This document shows, one piece after another, positions 18,463 through 27,318 of a DNA stretch of 64,000 nt. Each line of letters opens with the position of its first letter. Position 1 is the first letter of the stretch. The stretch lies in contig JAEVZU010000180.1 of NCBI GenBank assembly GCA_023392075.1, forward strand, positions 1 through 64,000, given 5' to 3'. Source of the DNA: Bacillota bacterium. Its GTDB lineage: Bacteria; Bacillota; Clostridia; Acetivibrionales; DSM-1351. The notes beneath the pieces were generated by a model. It was given only the letters and a program-made list of their open reading frames with translations, was not told where the DNA came from and did no database searches. Made by a program: the position numbers and the translations under genes.

Positions 18463-21400
18463 ATGTCAAGACATAAACAATCGATGGACGGTAACACCGC
18501 TGCTGCACATGTAGCTTACGCATTTACTGATGTTGCTGCCATTTATCCAATTACACCTTCAAGTCCAATGGCCGATTCTGTTGACCAGTGGTCCGCTGCC
18601 GGTAGGGAAAATATTTTCGGTAATCAGGTTAAAGTTGTCGAACTGCAATCTGAAGCAGGTGCTGCAGGAACTGTTCACGGTTCATTGGCGGCAGGTGCTC
18701 TAACTACAACATTTACAGCTTCACAGGGTCTTCTTCTGATGATTCCTAACATGTACAAAATCGCTGGTGAATTGCTTCCCAGTGTATTTCACGTGTCTGC
18801 ACGTACAGTTGCTACACATGCATTGAACATATTTGGAGACCATAGTGACGTGTATGCATGCCGCCAGACAGGTTTTGCCATGCTAGCCGAATCAAACCCG
18901 CAGGAAGTAATGGATTTAAGTGCGGTTGCACATCTTTCAACCATTGAAGGAAAAGTTCCTTTCATCAACTTCTTTGACGGTTTCCGTACATCTCATGAAG
19001 TTCAAAAAATTGAAACCTGGGATTATGCAGATTTGAAAGAAATGTGCAATATGGATGCAATAAAAGCTTTCCAGGATCATGCGTTAAATCCGGAGCATCC
19101 TTCTATGAGGGGTTCACATGAAAATGGAGATATATTCTTCCAGCACCGTGAAGCATGTAATACCACATATGATAAATTGCCGGCTGTAATTGAAAAATAT
19201 ATGGCTAAGGTTAATGAAAAACTTGGTACAAATTATGATTTGTTTAACTATTACGGAGCTCCTGATGCTGACCGTGTTATAGTAGCTATGGGTTCTTTTT
19301 GTGATGTAGCCGAAGAAGTTGTAGACTATCTAACAGCAGCAGGTGAGAAAGTCGGACTTATAAAGGTTCGTTTATACCGTCCATGGGTTTCCGGCAGCCT
19401 TCTCAAGGTGCTGCCCAAAACAGTTAAGAAAGTTGCTGTTCTAGACCGTTCTAAAGAACCGGGAGCATTGGGGGATCCATTATATCTTGATGTTGCAACA
19501 ACTCTTCGTGAAGCCGGACTTAACGACATAGTGGTAACAAACGGACGTTATGGACTTGGGTCAAAGGATACTCCTCCTTCATCAGTCTTTTCTGTATATA
19601 CAGAACTTAAGAAAGATGCTCCTAAGACTCGTTTCACAATAGGTATTGTAGATGATGTTACTTATTTAAGTCTGCCGGAAGTTAAACCAGCTCCTATTAC
19701 AGCAGCTTCAGGTACTGTGGAATGCAAGTTCTGGGGTCTTGGCGGAGACGGTACTGTTGGTGCTAACAAGAACTCTACAAAAATTATCGGTGATCATACA
19801 GAAAAATATATTCAGGCGTATTTCCAATATGACTCAAAGAAAACAGGTGGTGTAACAATTTCTCACCTCAGATTTGGTGACAAGCCAATAAAGAGTCCGT
19901 ATTACATTAATCAGGCCGATTTTGTCGCATGCCATAATCCATCTTATATTGTTAAAGGATTCAAGATGGTTCAGGATGTTAAGCCAGGCGGTATATTCAT
20001 GATCAACTGCCAATGGTCTGATGAAGAATTATCTACAAAATTAAACGCTGCTGCCAAGAAATATATTGCAGATAACAAAATTCAGCTATATACAATAAAT
20101 GCTATTGATAAGGCAGCTGAAATTGGAATGGGCAAACGTACCAATACAATTCTTCAATCAGCTTTCTTTAAATTAGCAAATGTTATGCCAATTGGTACCG
20201 CTATTGACTTCATGAAGTCGGCAGCAAAAAAATCATATGGCAAAAAAGGCGATGCAATTGTTGAGATGAACTACAAAGCAATTGATGTTGGTGTAGATGC
20301 ACTTCACAAAGTTGAGGTTCCTGCTTCATGGTCCAAGCCGGAGGCTGATGCAGCTGCTCCAGAACTCACAGGTCGTCCTGAATTAGTTAAGATGGTTAAG
20401 GAACTGCTTAACCCAATTGCAATAATGGATGGAGACAGCCTTCCTGTATCTGCATTTGCACATAACGCAGACGGTCAGTTTGAAATGGGTGCTTCCGCGT
20501 ATGAGAAGCGCGGTACCGCCGTATTGGTTCCGGAATGGGATGCAAGCTTATGTCTCCAATGTAACAGTTGTGCATTTGTGTGCTCACATGCAACTATACG
20601 TCCATTTATGCTGAGCGAAGATGAAGTAAAAGCAGCACCTTCCAACATAAAGCTGGCTGATACCAAGCCAAAGGCCGGTGAGTACAAGTTTACTATGAGC
20701 GTATCCCCTCTGGACTGTATGGGTTGTGGAGAATGTATTACCGTATGTCCGGTTAAGGAAAAGGCTATTAAGATGGTTCCTCAGGAATCACAGACTGAAG
20801 AACAGCCAGTATTCGATTATCTGGTTGCCAATGTTGGCAAGAAGCCTGGAATGCCGGCTGATACTACCGTTAAAGGTTCTCAGTTCAATCAGCCGCTACT
20901 TGAATTCTCAGGAAGCTGTGCAGGATGTGCCGAAACATCATATGCCCGTTTGCTTACTCAGCTATTTGGGGAGCAAATGTATATTTCAAATGCTACAGGG
21001 TGTTCTTCTATCTGGGGTGGTCCTGCTGCGACCAGCCCGTACACAGTAAATAAGGATTCAAAAATGGGTCCTGCATGGGCTAACTCGTTGTTTGAAGATA
21101 ATGCAGAGCATGGATTCGGTATGCATCTTGGACAGAAGGTTATCCGTGAACAGGTAATAGGAAAGCTTGAAAAGCTTGCTGCATCAGATAAGACACCTTC
21201 AGAACTTAAGGCTGCTATCGGCAAATTTATAGAAACAAAAGACAGCACAAGAGAAAATACGGCTGTTTCCAAATTGTTAATTACTGAGCTTGAGAAAGCA
21301 GCAACTGAAGGCTGTGAGCTTTCTAAAGAGGTTCTTGAAAAGAAGCAGTATCTCGCTAAGAAATCCGTGTGGATACTCGGTGGTGACGGATGGGCATACG

Positions 21401-22014
21401 ATATCGGATTTGGTGGACTTGATCATGTGCTTGCATCCGGAGAAAATGTAAATGTAATGGTATTCGATACAGAAATGTATTCTAACACAGGAGGGCAGTT
21501 ATCCAAGGCTTCAAACATAGGTGAGGTTTGCCAGTTTGCAGCAGCAGGTAAGGATATCGGTAAGAAGAGCCTTGCTGAAATCGCTATGAGCTATGGTTAC
21601 GTATATGTGGCACAGATTGCTCTGGGTGCAAATCCGAATCAAACTATCAAGGTTATTGCTGAAGCAGAAGCCTATAACGGACCATCACTAATTATTGGTT
21701 ATGCTCCTTGTGAACTTCATGGAGTTAAAGGCGGTATGAATCATTGTCAGGACGAAATGAAGAAGGCTGTAGCTTCCGGCTACTGGAATCTCTTCTCCTT
21801 CAATCCTGCTCTTAAGGCCGAAGGAAAGAATCCGTTTACATTAACATCTAAGCCTGGCGATGGAACATATCAGGAATTTCTGAATAACGAAACCCGTTAT
21901 ACTCGCCTGTCCCGTGCATTCCCGGATCGTGCCGAAAAACTGTTTAAAGAGTCTGAGGAGGCTGCGCAGGAGCGTTATGACCATTTGTTAAGGCTGGTAG
22001 AGCTTTATAAATAA
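18463..22014 (+). CDS. nifJ: Pyruvate:ferredoxin (flavodoxin) oxidoreductase, single chain
   Basis: A 1183-residue fused PFOR that converts pyruvate and CoA to acetyl-CoA, CO2 and reduced ferredoxin. Domain I holds Y-P-I-T-P-S-S-P near residue 28. Domain V has two [4Fe-4S] motifs (C-L-Q-C-N-S-C-A-F-V-C and C-M-G-C-G-E-C-I-T-V-C-P). Domain VI carries the proximal-cluster and TPP region (C-A-G-C-A-E-T and G-G-D-G-W-A-Y-D-I-G). Full length for the family. The ATG at 18463 follows GGGGG; upstream in-frame extension to 18427 lacks a site. It lies just after a complete four-gene POR, an apparent functional duplication. Confidence 0.96.
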   Translation: MSRHKQSMDGNTAAAHVAYAFTDVAAIYPITPSSPMADSVDQWSAAGRENIFGNQVKVVELQSEAGAAGTVHGSLAAGALTTTFTASQGLLLMIPNMYKIAGELLPSVFHVSARTVATHALNIFGDHSDVYACRQTGFAMLAESNPQEVMDLSAVAHLSTIEGKVPFINFFDGFRTSHEVQKIETWDYADLKEMCNMDAIKAFQDHALNPEHPSMRGSHENGDIFFQHREACNTTYDKLPAVIEKYMAKVNEKLGTNYDLFNYYGAPDADRVIVAMGSFCDVAEEVVDYLTAAGEKVGLIKVRLYRPWVSGSLLKVLPKTVKKVAVLDRSKEPGALGDPLYLDVATTLREAGLNDIVVTNGRYGLGSKDTPPSSVFSVYTELKKDAPKTRFTIGIVDDVTYLSLPEVKPAPITAASGTVECKFWGLGGDGTVGANKNSTKIIGDHTEKYIQAYFQYDSKKTGGVTISHLRFGDKPIKSPYYINQADFVACHNPSYIVKGFKMVQDVKPGGIFMINCQWSDEELSTKLNAAAKKYIADNKIQLYTINAIDKAAEIGMGKRTNTILQSAFFKLANVMPIGTAIDFMKSAAKKSYGKKGDAIVEMNYKAIDVGVDALHKVEVPASWSKPEADAAAPELTGRPELVKMVKELLNPIAIMDGDSLPVSAFAHNADGQFEMGASAYEKRGTAVLVPEWDASLCLQCNSCAFVCSHATIRPFMLSEDEVKAAPSNIKLADTKPKAGEYKFTMSVSPLDCMGCGECITVCPVKEKAIKMVPQESQTEEQPVFDYLVANVGKKPGMPADTTVKGSQFNQPLLEFSGSCAGCAETSYARLLTQLFGEQMYISNATGCSSIWGGPAATSPYTVNKDSKMGPAWANSLFEDNAEHGFGMHLGQKVIREQVIGKLEKLAASDKTPSELKAAIGKFIETKDSTRENTAVSKLLITELEKAATEGCELSKEVLEKKQYLAKKSVWILGGDGWAYDIGFGGLDHVLASGENVNVMVFDTEMYSNTGGQLSKASNIGEVCQFAAAGKDIGKKSLAEIAMSYGYVYVAQIALGANPNQTIKVIAEAEAYNGPSLIIGYAPCELHGVKGGMNHCQDEMKKAVASGYWNLFSFNPALKAEGKNPFTLTSKPGDGTYQEFLNNETRYTRLSRAFPDRAEKLFKESEEAAQERYDHLLRLVELYK

Positions 22015-22058
22015 ATTATAGAATTAGCTTGAAGTTAATACTTGTATGAAATAGGAGA

Positions 22059-22097
22059 ACCGCCGTACTTTACCTTAAAATACGGCGGTTTTTTTAT
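22059..22097 (+). terminator. Terminator of nifJ
   Basis: ACCGCCGTA at 22059-22067 pairs with TACGGCGGT at 22081-22089, with AT-rich pairing inside, followed by seven T. Confidence 0.8.
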
Positions 22098-22100
22098 TTT

Positions 22101-22388
22101 ATATATGTACCCTCTATTAACAATGGACAAAACGTTTTTGAACGGTAAATTTGCCATGCGACTGCGTTGAAGGCGCTTGCAAGACAAAAGCCTCTGCGCG
22201 TCTTTGCCTTGTCGCAAGCCAAATTCTCTCGCTCAAAAATCACCGACCTTACGCCGGCCGAGATATTTTGGCAATTTTCGAGGAGGATAGACGCAGCCTT
22301 GCTGACGCAAGGCAAGGCTGATAACAAAGAAAAGTGGCAAAATAGCCTACGTGAGGCGTGTTGTACATTATCAATAGAGGGTATATAG
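22101..22388 (+). repeat. MITE-like element with about 30-bp terminal inverted repeats
   Basis: About 288 bp bounded by imperfect inverted repeats: TACCCTCTATTAACAATG near 22108-22125 and its near-complement CATTATCAATAGAGGGTA near 22366-22383, with similarity extending a few bases either side. The interior is more GC-rich than its surroundings and holds smaller inverted repeats, for example CAGCCTTGC with GCAAGGCTG around 22295-22321. No transposase is encoded. It lies between the nifJ terminator and the cotS-like gene. Confidence 0.65.
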
Positions 22389-22575
22389 CAAATTATAAAA
22401 GTACTGAATAGTATCCTGTCTTCTGCCTTCAAACTACTGATATGGTGTACTATATTCTGATTTTTCCTCATATAATGATAATATCGAAATACTGATATTA
22501 TCGTTATGTTACTGTGGGAAATATGAGAGTTAAAATTACCATCTGTGACCGCAATTGATACTCGTGGAGGCCTTT

Positions 22576-23559
22576 ATGCATGAATTAGAAAGGGAACTGC
22601 AGGAAAATTACGATATTAAGATAAATAGTATAAGTAATTTCAGAGATATGTTTATTGCTAACACCGATAACGGCAGGAGATTGATTAAAATAACCGGTCT
22701 CAAACCCGACAGGGTCAATTTTATTGCAGAGGTAAAAGAGCATTTATACCAAAACGGTTTTTGCAATATAGACAGAAACATAAGTACAAATTCGGGCAAG
22801 TCTTGTATAACCTACAATGACCAGACAATATATATGTGCAAGTATGTCGAAGGCCGTGAATCAAATCTGGATAACAGGGAAGAAAGCATTAAGTGTGCCA
22901 GGCTTCTGGCTAAAATGCACAGGGCCTCAATTGGCTTCAAGTGTTCTGAAAACAGCAGTCCCAGAAATGAACTGGGAAGATTGCCGTCCAGTTACAGGAA
23001 ACGGCTGGACGAGATAAAAAAGCTCAAAAAGAATGCTGTAAAAGGAAAGATGAAGTTCGACAATCTGATGTGCAAACATGTAGATTATTTCTACGAGCTT
23101 GGAGAAAGAGCCCTGAACCTGCTGGATACTTCAGACTACTATGAGCTGGTAGAAGATGCTGAGAAAAATAAAAATATATCACACCACGATTTTAACCATC
23201 ACAACATCTTTGTACAAAATAATGATCTGTATCTTATAAATTTTGAATATTGCTGCTATGATTTAAAGGTTTACGATCTGGTAAACCTGTTGAGAAGAAA
23301 AATGAGAAAATGCCAGTGGGATATTGATGAGGCAGCATTAATAATTAATGAATACAGTAAAATTGAGTCAATTTCCGAAAGCGAACTGGATTTGATGAAA
23401 TTAATGCTTATGTTTCCTCAAAAGTTCTGGAGGGTTATAAATAAGTATTATAACAGCCGGAAAAGCTGGTCGGAGCAAAATTACATAAGCAGGCTTGAAG
23501 AGGTTATTGACGAAGTAAAATATCTAAAGGAGTTTATAGATAAGTTCGGTGCACTTTGA
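22576..23559 (+). CDS. CotS-family spore coat protein (aminoglycoside phosphotransferase fold)
   Basis: A 327-residue protein with a degenerate kinase fold typical of the CotS/YtaA/YutH coat proteins. A Brenner-like motif H-H-D-F-N-H-H-N-I-F lies near residue 208 and the metal-binding region reads L-I-N-F-E-Y-C-C-Y-D, in which the usual Asp of D-F-[DE] is Asn. That suggests weak or absent kinase activity. The ATG at 22576 follows GTGGAGG; an ORF extension to 22555 lacks a site. It is probably sporulation-expressed (inference). Confidence 0.75.
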   Translation: MHELERELQENYDIKINSISNFRDMFIANTDNGRRLIKITGLKPDRVNFIAEVKEHLYQNGFCNIDRNISTNSGKSCITYNDQTIYMCKYVEGRESNLDNREESIKCARLLAKMHRASIGFKCSENSSPRNELGRLPSSYRKRLDEIKKLKKNAVKGKMKFDNLMCKHVDYFYELGERALNLLDTSDYYELVEDAEKNKNISHHDFNHHNIFVQNNDLYLINFEYCCYDLKVYDLVNLLRRKMRKCQWDIDEAALIINEYSKIESISESELDLMKLMLMFPQKFWRVINKYYNSRKSWSEQNYISRLEEVIDEVKYLKEFIDKFGAL

Positions 23560-24161
23560 TACAGGTTGAGCATCCCAAGCAAAATGTATATCCATTACCG
23601 GATGAGCTGAAAGGAAAAATATTCGATAAAAACGGAAAAGGTTTAGAAGCAATAACAGAAGAAGATCGGGGAGAATTGTATACTGCTGACAGAGAAAAAA
23701 TTGTTGATTTTTCAAATGGTCAGGTAATTACAGAAGAGGAAAAAGCCAGGATGGGTCTGGAAGGAAAGCTGGTAGTCAGGGATTCCGAAAAACTGAATGA
23801 ATATACTTGCTTTAAAGTAATTCTGCCTGGCTATTTACCCGCCGGTTACAAATTTGAGAGGGCTGAATTCTATAAAGATAATGAGGGTAACGTAAGCCGG
23901 AAAAAATATGTTGATTTGATTTTTACAAACGAGACAACCGGAAAACATATCTTCATGCAGCAAAGATTTTCTGATAAAGAAACGGCATATGAATTTTCAA
24001 CTGAGGATGTTATAGAGAAGATTAAAATTAATGGTGTTGATGCTGTTATAACCGGTGGAAGCTCGATGAATTGGGAGTATAATGAAGTGCTTTATAATCT
24101 GTCGGGAAAAGGAGCTTTCGATAAACGTGAGTTAATAAAGCTGGCAGAGTCCATTAAGTAA
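23556..24161 (+). CDS. DUF4367-domain protein, probably N-terminally truncated
   Basis: A 201-residue product whose C-terminal half matches DUF4367 (V-I-L-P-G-Y-L-P-A-G-Y-K, then I-N-G-V-D-A-V-I, N-W-E-Y-N-E-V-L-Y and a closing L-A-E-S-I-K). Such domains usually follow an N-terminal membrane segment in anti-sigma-like or sporulation proteins. Here there is no signal or membrane segment. The only available start is a TTG at 23556 overlapping the cotS-like stop by 4 nt, without a visible ribosome site. It may be a coupled gene or the 3' remnant of a longer one. Confidence 0.55.
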   Translation: MIQVEHPKQNVYPLPDELKGKIFDKNGKGLEAITEEDRGELYTADREKIVDFSNGQVITEEEKARMGLEGKLVVRDSEKLNEYTCFKVILPGYLPAGYKFERAEFYKDNEGNVSRKKYVDLIFTNETTGKHIFMQQRFSDKETAYEFSTEDVIEKIKINGVDAVITGGSSMNWEYNEVLYNLSGKGAFDKRELIKLAESIK

Positions 24162-24180
24162 ATTAAAGCGGATAAGAAGA

Positions 24181-24211
24181 AATAGGGAGCTGACATATCG
24201 GCTCCCTATTT
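24181..24211. terminator. Bidirectional terminator between convergent genes
   Basis: AATAGGGAGC (24181-24190) pairs perfectly with GCTCCCTATT (24201-24210). A/T tracts on both sides suit termination of the DUF4367 gene and of fhs. Confidence 0.75.
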
Positions 24212-24223
24212 AACTGTCAGTTA

Positions 24224-25894
24224 TTAAAACAACCCCGTAATAACACCATTTTCGTCAATATCAATCTTTTCTGCTGCAGGCACTTTTGGAAGCCCCGGCA
24301 TAGTCATAATATCACCTGTGAGAGCCACTATAAAGCCGGCGCCAGCTGAAATCCTGACTTCCCGGACTGTAACGTCAAAGCCGGTAGGTCTGCCCAGCAA
24401 AGCAGGATTGTCGGATAGTGAGTACTGGGTTTTTGCCATGCATATGGGCATTTTGTCCAAACCCATTTCTTCAATTTTAGAAATGGATTTTTCAGCGGCA
24501 GCAGTATAAATCACCGTATTTCCTCCGTAGATTTTTGTTACTATGGCTTTGATTTTCTCCTTTATAGGAAGAGCGGCATCATATATGGGAGCAAAGCGGG
24601 CTTCGGTGCTGTCGGTCAGTTCGACCAGCTTTTCGGCAAGTTCTGTGCCGCCGTCGCCGCCCTTCAGGAAGACATCGGAGAAGGCAACCTTTACACCAAG
24701 GGCGGTACACCTGTCGCGCACCAGCCGTATTTCAGCATCGGTATCGGTATCAAAATGGTTTATTGCTACCAGTACAGGTACGCCAAACTGCTTTAGGTTT
24801 TCTATATGTTTTTCTACGTTGGCAAAGCCAAGAGAAAGGGCCGGAATATTTTCATCCTTGAGATATTCTTTTTTTATGCCTCCGTTGTATTTAAGAGCTC
24901 TTATGGTAGCGACCAGAACAACTGCATCAGGTTTTAAGCCTGCAAAGCGGCATTTGATATCAAAGAATTTTTCGGCCCCCAGATCAGCACCGAAACCGGC
25001 CTCGGTTATGACGTAATCAGCCAGTTTCAAAGCAAGTCTTGTAGCTGTAACGCTGTTACAGCCATGGGCGATATTTGCAAAAGGTCCTCCGTGCATTATG
25101 GCGGGAGTACCCTCAAGAGTCTGAACCAGATTTGGCTTGATGGCGTCCTTCAATAAAAGCGTCATAGCGCCTTCAACTTTGAGATCCCGGGCAGTAACAG
25201 GCTGGCCGTCATAATTATAGCCGATAATAACTCTTCCCAGGCGCTTCTTCAGGTCGGTTATGTCGGACGCCAGACAGAGTATTGCCATTATTTCAGAGGC
25301 AACGGTGATATTAAAGCCGTCTTCTCTGGGAACGCCGTTCATTTTGCCTCCAAGACCCACGATAACATTTCTTAATGCCCTGTCATTCATATCCATGCAG
25401 CGTTTCCATACGATCTGCCTTGAATCAATGTTTAAGGCGTTGCCCTGCTGCAGGTGGTTATCAATAGCAGCTGACAGGATATTGTTTGCAGCAGTTATGG
25501 CGTGCATATCGCCGGTAAAGTGGAGATTTATATCCTCCATGGGAACAACCTGAGCATAACCCCCTCCTGCCGCTCCGCCCTTAATGCCCATGACGGGACC
25601 AAGAGATGGTTCTCTCAGTGCAATAACCGCATTCTTTCCTATTTTGGACATAGCCTGTCCAAGTCCTACGGTAGTGGTAGTTTTTCCCTCTCCTGCCGGA
25701 GTCGGATTTATGGCTGTCACAAGCACTAATTTACCGTCTTTGTTACTTTTAATCTTGTCCCATAAGCCTTCAGAAAGTTTGGCCTTATAGTTTCCGTAAT
25801 ATTCAAGGTCTTCCCCTGATATTCCAAGCTTTTCGGCTATTTTTCCAATGTGGAGCATTTTACAGTTCTGGGCAATTTGAATATCTGTAAGCAA
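24224..25894 (-). CDS. fhs: Formate-tetrahydrofolate ligase
   Basis: A 556-residue ATP-dependent enzyme making 10-formyl-THF from formate and tetrahydrofolate, the entry to the methyl branch of one-carbon metabolism. The P-loop T65-P-A-G-E-G-K-T72 is intact, as are [19 protein letters not shown] and [12 protein letters not shown]. The TTG start at 25894 is supported by AAGGAG 7 nt upstream. Length is typical. It is transcribed alone on the reverse strand. Confidence 0.97.
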   Translation of the reverse strand: MLTDIQIAQNCKMLHIGKIAEKLGISGEDLEYYGNYKAKLSEGLWDKIKSNKDGKLVLVTAINPTPAGEGKTTTTVGLGQAMSKIGKNAVIALREPSLGPVMGIKGGAAGGGYAQVVPMEDINLHFTGDMHAITAANNILSAAIDNHLQQGNALNIDSRQIVWKRCMDMNDRALRNVIVGLGGKMNGVPREDGFNITVASEIMAILCLASDITDLKKRLGRVIIGYNYDGQPVTARDLKVEGAMTLLLKDAIKPNLVQTLEGTPAIMHGGPFANIAHGCNSVTATRLALKLADYVITEAGFGADLGAEKFFDIKCRFAGLKPDAVVLVATIRALKYNGGIKKEYLKDENIPALSLGFANVEKHIENLKQFGVPVLVAINHFDTDTDAEIRLVRDRCTALGVKVAFSDVFLKGGDGGTELAEKLVELTDSTEARFAPIYDAALPIKEKIKAIVTKIYGGNTVIYTAAAEKSISKIEEMGLDKMPICMAKTQYSLSDNPALLGRPTGFDVTVREVRISAGAGFIVALTGDIMTMPGLPKVPAAEKIDIDENGVITGLF

Positions 25895-26012
25895 TGTCTT
25901 TCTCCTTCCTGAACATCAAATCAAATTTAATATATTTAAAAAATTATAGGTTATACCATGCAGGTCTGAATAAAATTAAACTGAAATTACGAAAATTTAC
26001 TGTATAATTTTG

Positions 26013-26041
26013 ATTATACAACATCATATTCCAAAGTTCAA
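26013..26041 (-). promoter_or_regulatory. Promoter of fhs
   Basis: On the reverse strand TTGAAC (26041-26036) and TATAAT (26018-26013) are 17 nt apart, giving a leader of about 110 nt. The rest of the 345-nt gap between fhs and the yabG fragment is AT-rich; I see no further firm element in it. Confidence 0.6.
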
Positions 26042-26239
26042 AAAAAATTCAAGGCATAAAGGAAAATACCTGAGAAAGAGTACAACAGGAAATGCAATAT
26101 ACTTTAAAAATCACCAACACTCAAATAAACGCATAAAATATAATATAATAATATAAAAATTTTTGAATTTTTTGGTTACATACAAACATAATAATTAATT
26201 CAAAAGTTGGCATAATAAACTATGAGGGGAAGGCAATTT

Positions 26240-26413
26240 ATGCAGCAAATTGAAATAGGTAGCCTGGTATATAGAAAATCCTACCAGAAGGATGTTCTTT
26301 TCAAAGTATCTGATATAAGATATGTTAACGGAAAGAAAGTCATTATTTTAAAGGGTGTAGATGTCAGGTTAATTGCGGACGCAGAAGAGGAAGATCTTGA
26401 TATAAAGCAATAG
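26240..26413 (+). CDS. YabG N-terminal domain only (truncated spore protease gene)
   Basis: A 57-residue product closely matching the N-terminal barrel of the sporulation protease YabG (I-G-S-L-V-Y-R-K-S-Y-Q-K-D-V-L-F-K and G-V-D-V-R-L-I-A-D). Full-length YabG is about 290 residues; here a stop follows residue 57 and no peptidase region is found in the next 240 nt. The ATG at 26240 has a good GGGGAAGG site 6 nt upstream, so it can be translated. Its position before veg matches the yabG-veg order in Bacillus. It is either a decayed yabG or a free-standing small protein. Confidence 0.7.
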   Translation: MQQIEIGSLVYRKSYQKDVLFKVSDIRYVNGKKVIILKGVDVRLIADAEEEDLDIKQ

Positions 26414-26560
26414 GACAAGAACTGGAAATACCTGATTACTTAAACTTCCAATTGAGAGATCTCTTGAAATTATTTGAGGTTTCCTGGAAATAATTAATGC
26501 TAAATTAAACCAAAACCCCTTGTTTTTGGGTAATATAGGCGGTAAAACTCAAAAAAATGC

Positions 26561-26589
26561 TTGACATAGATGCGATACGCTTGTATAAT
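26561..26589 (+). promoter_or_regulatory. Upstream consensus sigma-A promoter of veg
   Basis: TTGACA at 26561-26566, exactly 17 nt, TATAAT at 26584-26589: a perfect consensus. Confidence 0.85.
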
Positions 26590-26598
26590 AGAATATTT

Positions 26599-26627
26599 TT
26601 GACAAGCAAGTTCATTTATGCTATAAT
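26599..26627 (+). promoter_or_regulatory. Downstream consensus sigma-A promoter of veg
   Basis: A second perfect pair, TTGACA at 26599-26604 and TATAAT at 26622-26627 with a 17-nt spacer, starting only 10 nt after the first. The Bacillus veg gene is also known for tandem strong promoters. Confidence 0.85.
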
Positions 26628-26654
26628 TAATTAAACTGATGATGAGGTGATAGC

Positions 26655-26921
26655 ATGATAGATCGAGGTGAACTCTTTCAGATAAAGAGGGACATTGAGG
26701 GTTGTATTGGTGAAAAAGTACAGCTCAGGGCAAACAAGGGCCGCAAAAAATCTTTTATAAGAGAAGGTGTTCTTGAAAATACTTATCCAAGTATTTTTGT
26801 AGTTAAATTCGAGAACGAGTACGATAATACCAGAAGGGTTTCATATAGCTACACTGATATACTGACAAAGGCAGTTGAATTGGTTGTATATAAGGATGAC
26901 AAAAAAATCCAGGTATGCTAG
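26655..26921 (+). CDS. veg: Veg protein
   Basis: A small 88-residue protein of the Veg family (DUF1021), recognised by I-K-R-D-I-E-G-C-I-G-E-K-V-Q-L-R-A-N-K-G-R and Y-P-S-I-F-V-V-K-F. In Bacillus subtilis Veg is abundant and has been linked to biofilm gene control; its molecular role is unclear. Two consensus promoters and the ribosome site GAGGTGATAGC predict very high expression. A terminator follows. Confidence 0.93.
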   Translation: MIDRGELFQIKRDIEGCIGEKVQLRANKGRKKSFIREGVLENTYPSIFVVKFENEYDNTRRVSYSYTDILTKAVELVVYKDDKKIQVC

Positions 26922-27013
26922 ACTTGTTTATTTAACCTCTCTTTGGACAGTTGACAACGCTTTCTGAGAAAACTTAATAATATAATTAAACCCTGACTTT
27001 TATATGGGTTTGC

Positions 27014-27043
27014 AAAAAAGGTCATTTTAATAATGACTTTTTT
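27014..27043 (+). terminator. Terminator of veg
   Basis: AAAAAGGTCATT pairs with AATGACTTTTTT over a 5-nt loop, with further T-rich sequence downstream. Confidence 0.75.
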
Positions 27044-27050
27044 GTTTTTT

Positions 27051-27164
27051 AGCACAATATTCTGCATATTGGGTGCATAATTTGGAGTGCATTTTTCAGA
27101 GGACAAGGCGGAGGAAGAAGGAAAATCGCCCAAAGGATGCTCTGAATATACAGAATATTGTACT
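27051..27164 (+). repeat. 114-bp inverted-repeat element
   Basis: The ends are a 20-bp inverted repeat with two mismatches (27051-27070 with 27145-27164, core CAATATTCTG). Inside are further complementary pieces, TTCAGAG with CTCTGAA and GGCG with CGCC, so the whole can fold back. It encodes nothing recognisable and lies between the veg terminator and the SipL-like gene. It looks like a small MITE or REP-like repeat. Confidence 0.5.
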
Positions 27165-27175
27165 TGGGAAACAGG

Positions 27176-27205
27176 GAGACTTGAGAAAAATAAGTCTCTT
27201 TTTTT
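27176..27205 (+). terminator. Additional terminator-like hairpin
   Basis: GAGACTT (27176-27182) pairs with AAGTCTC (27192-27198) and is followed by seven T. It could insulate the next gene from veg transcription. Confidence 0.5.
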
Positions 27206-27318
27206 ACGCATATTTCCACCGGGATACTAATATATATTACATAGCAGAATTATTGATTAGCAGGTTTTCGCCTTGATAATTAAAGATGTATTAATTCAAA
27301 TAAGGGGAGGATGGAGAA

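Noticed and set aside
24543..25016. Forward ORF of 157 residues opposite fhs
   Set aside because: It is antisense to a highly conserved part of fhs; composition is Ser/Pro/Arg-rich as expected for a shadow frame.
26160..26200. Possible sigma-E/sigma-K promoter before the yabG fragment (CATACAAA near 26181)
   Set aside because: The -10 resembles the consensus but the -35 does not, and the region is so AT-rich that chance matches are likely.
27051..27164. Known riboswitch upstream of the SipL-like gene
   Set aside because: The fold is a simple long hairpin with inverted-repeat ends, without conserved aptamer features I recognise; a repeat element fits better.
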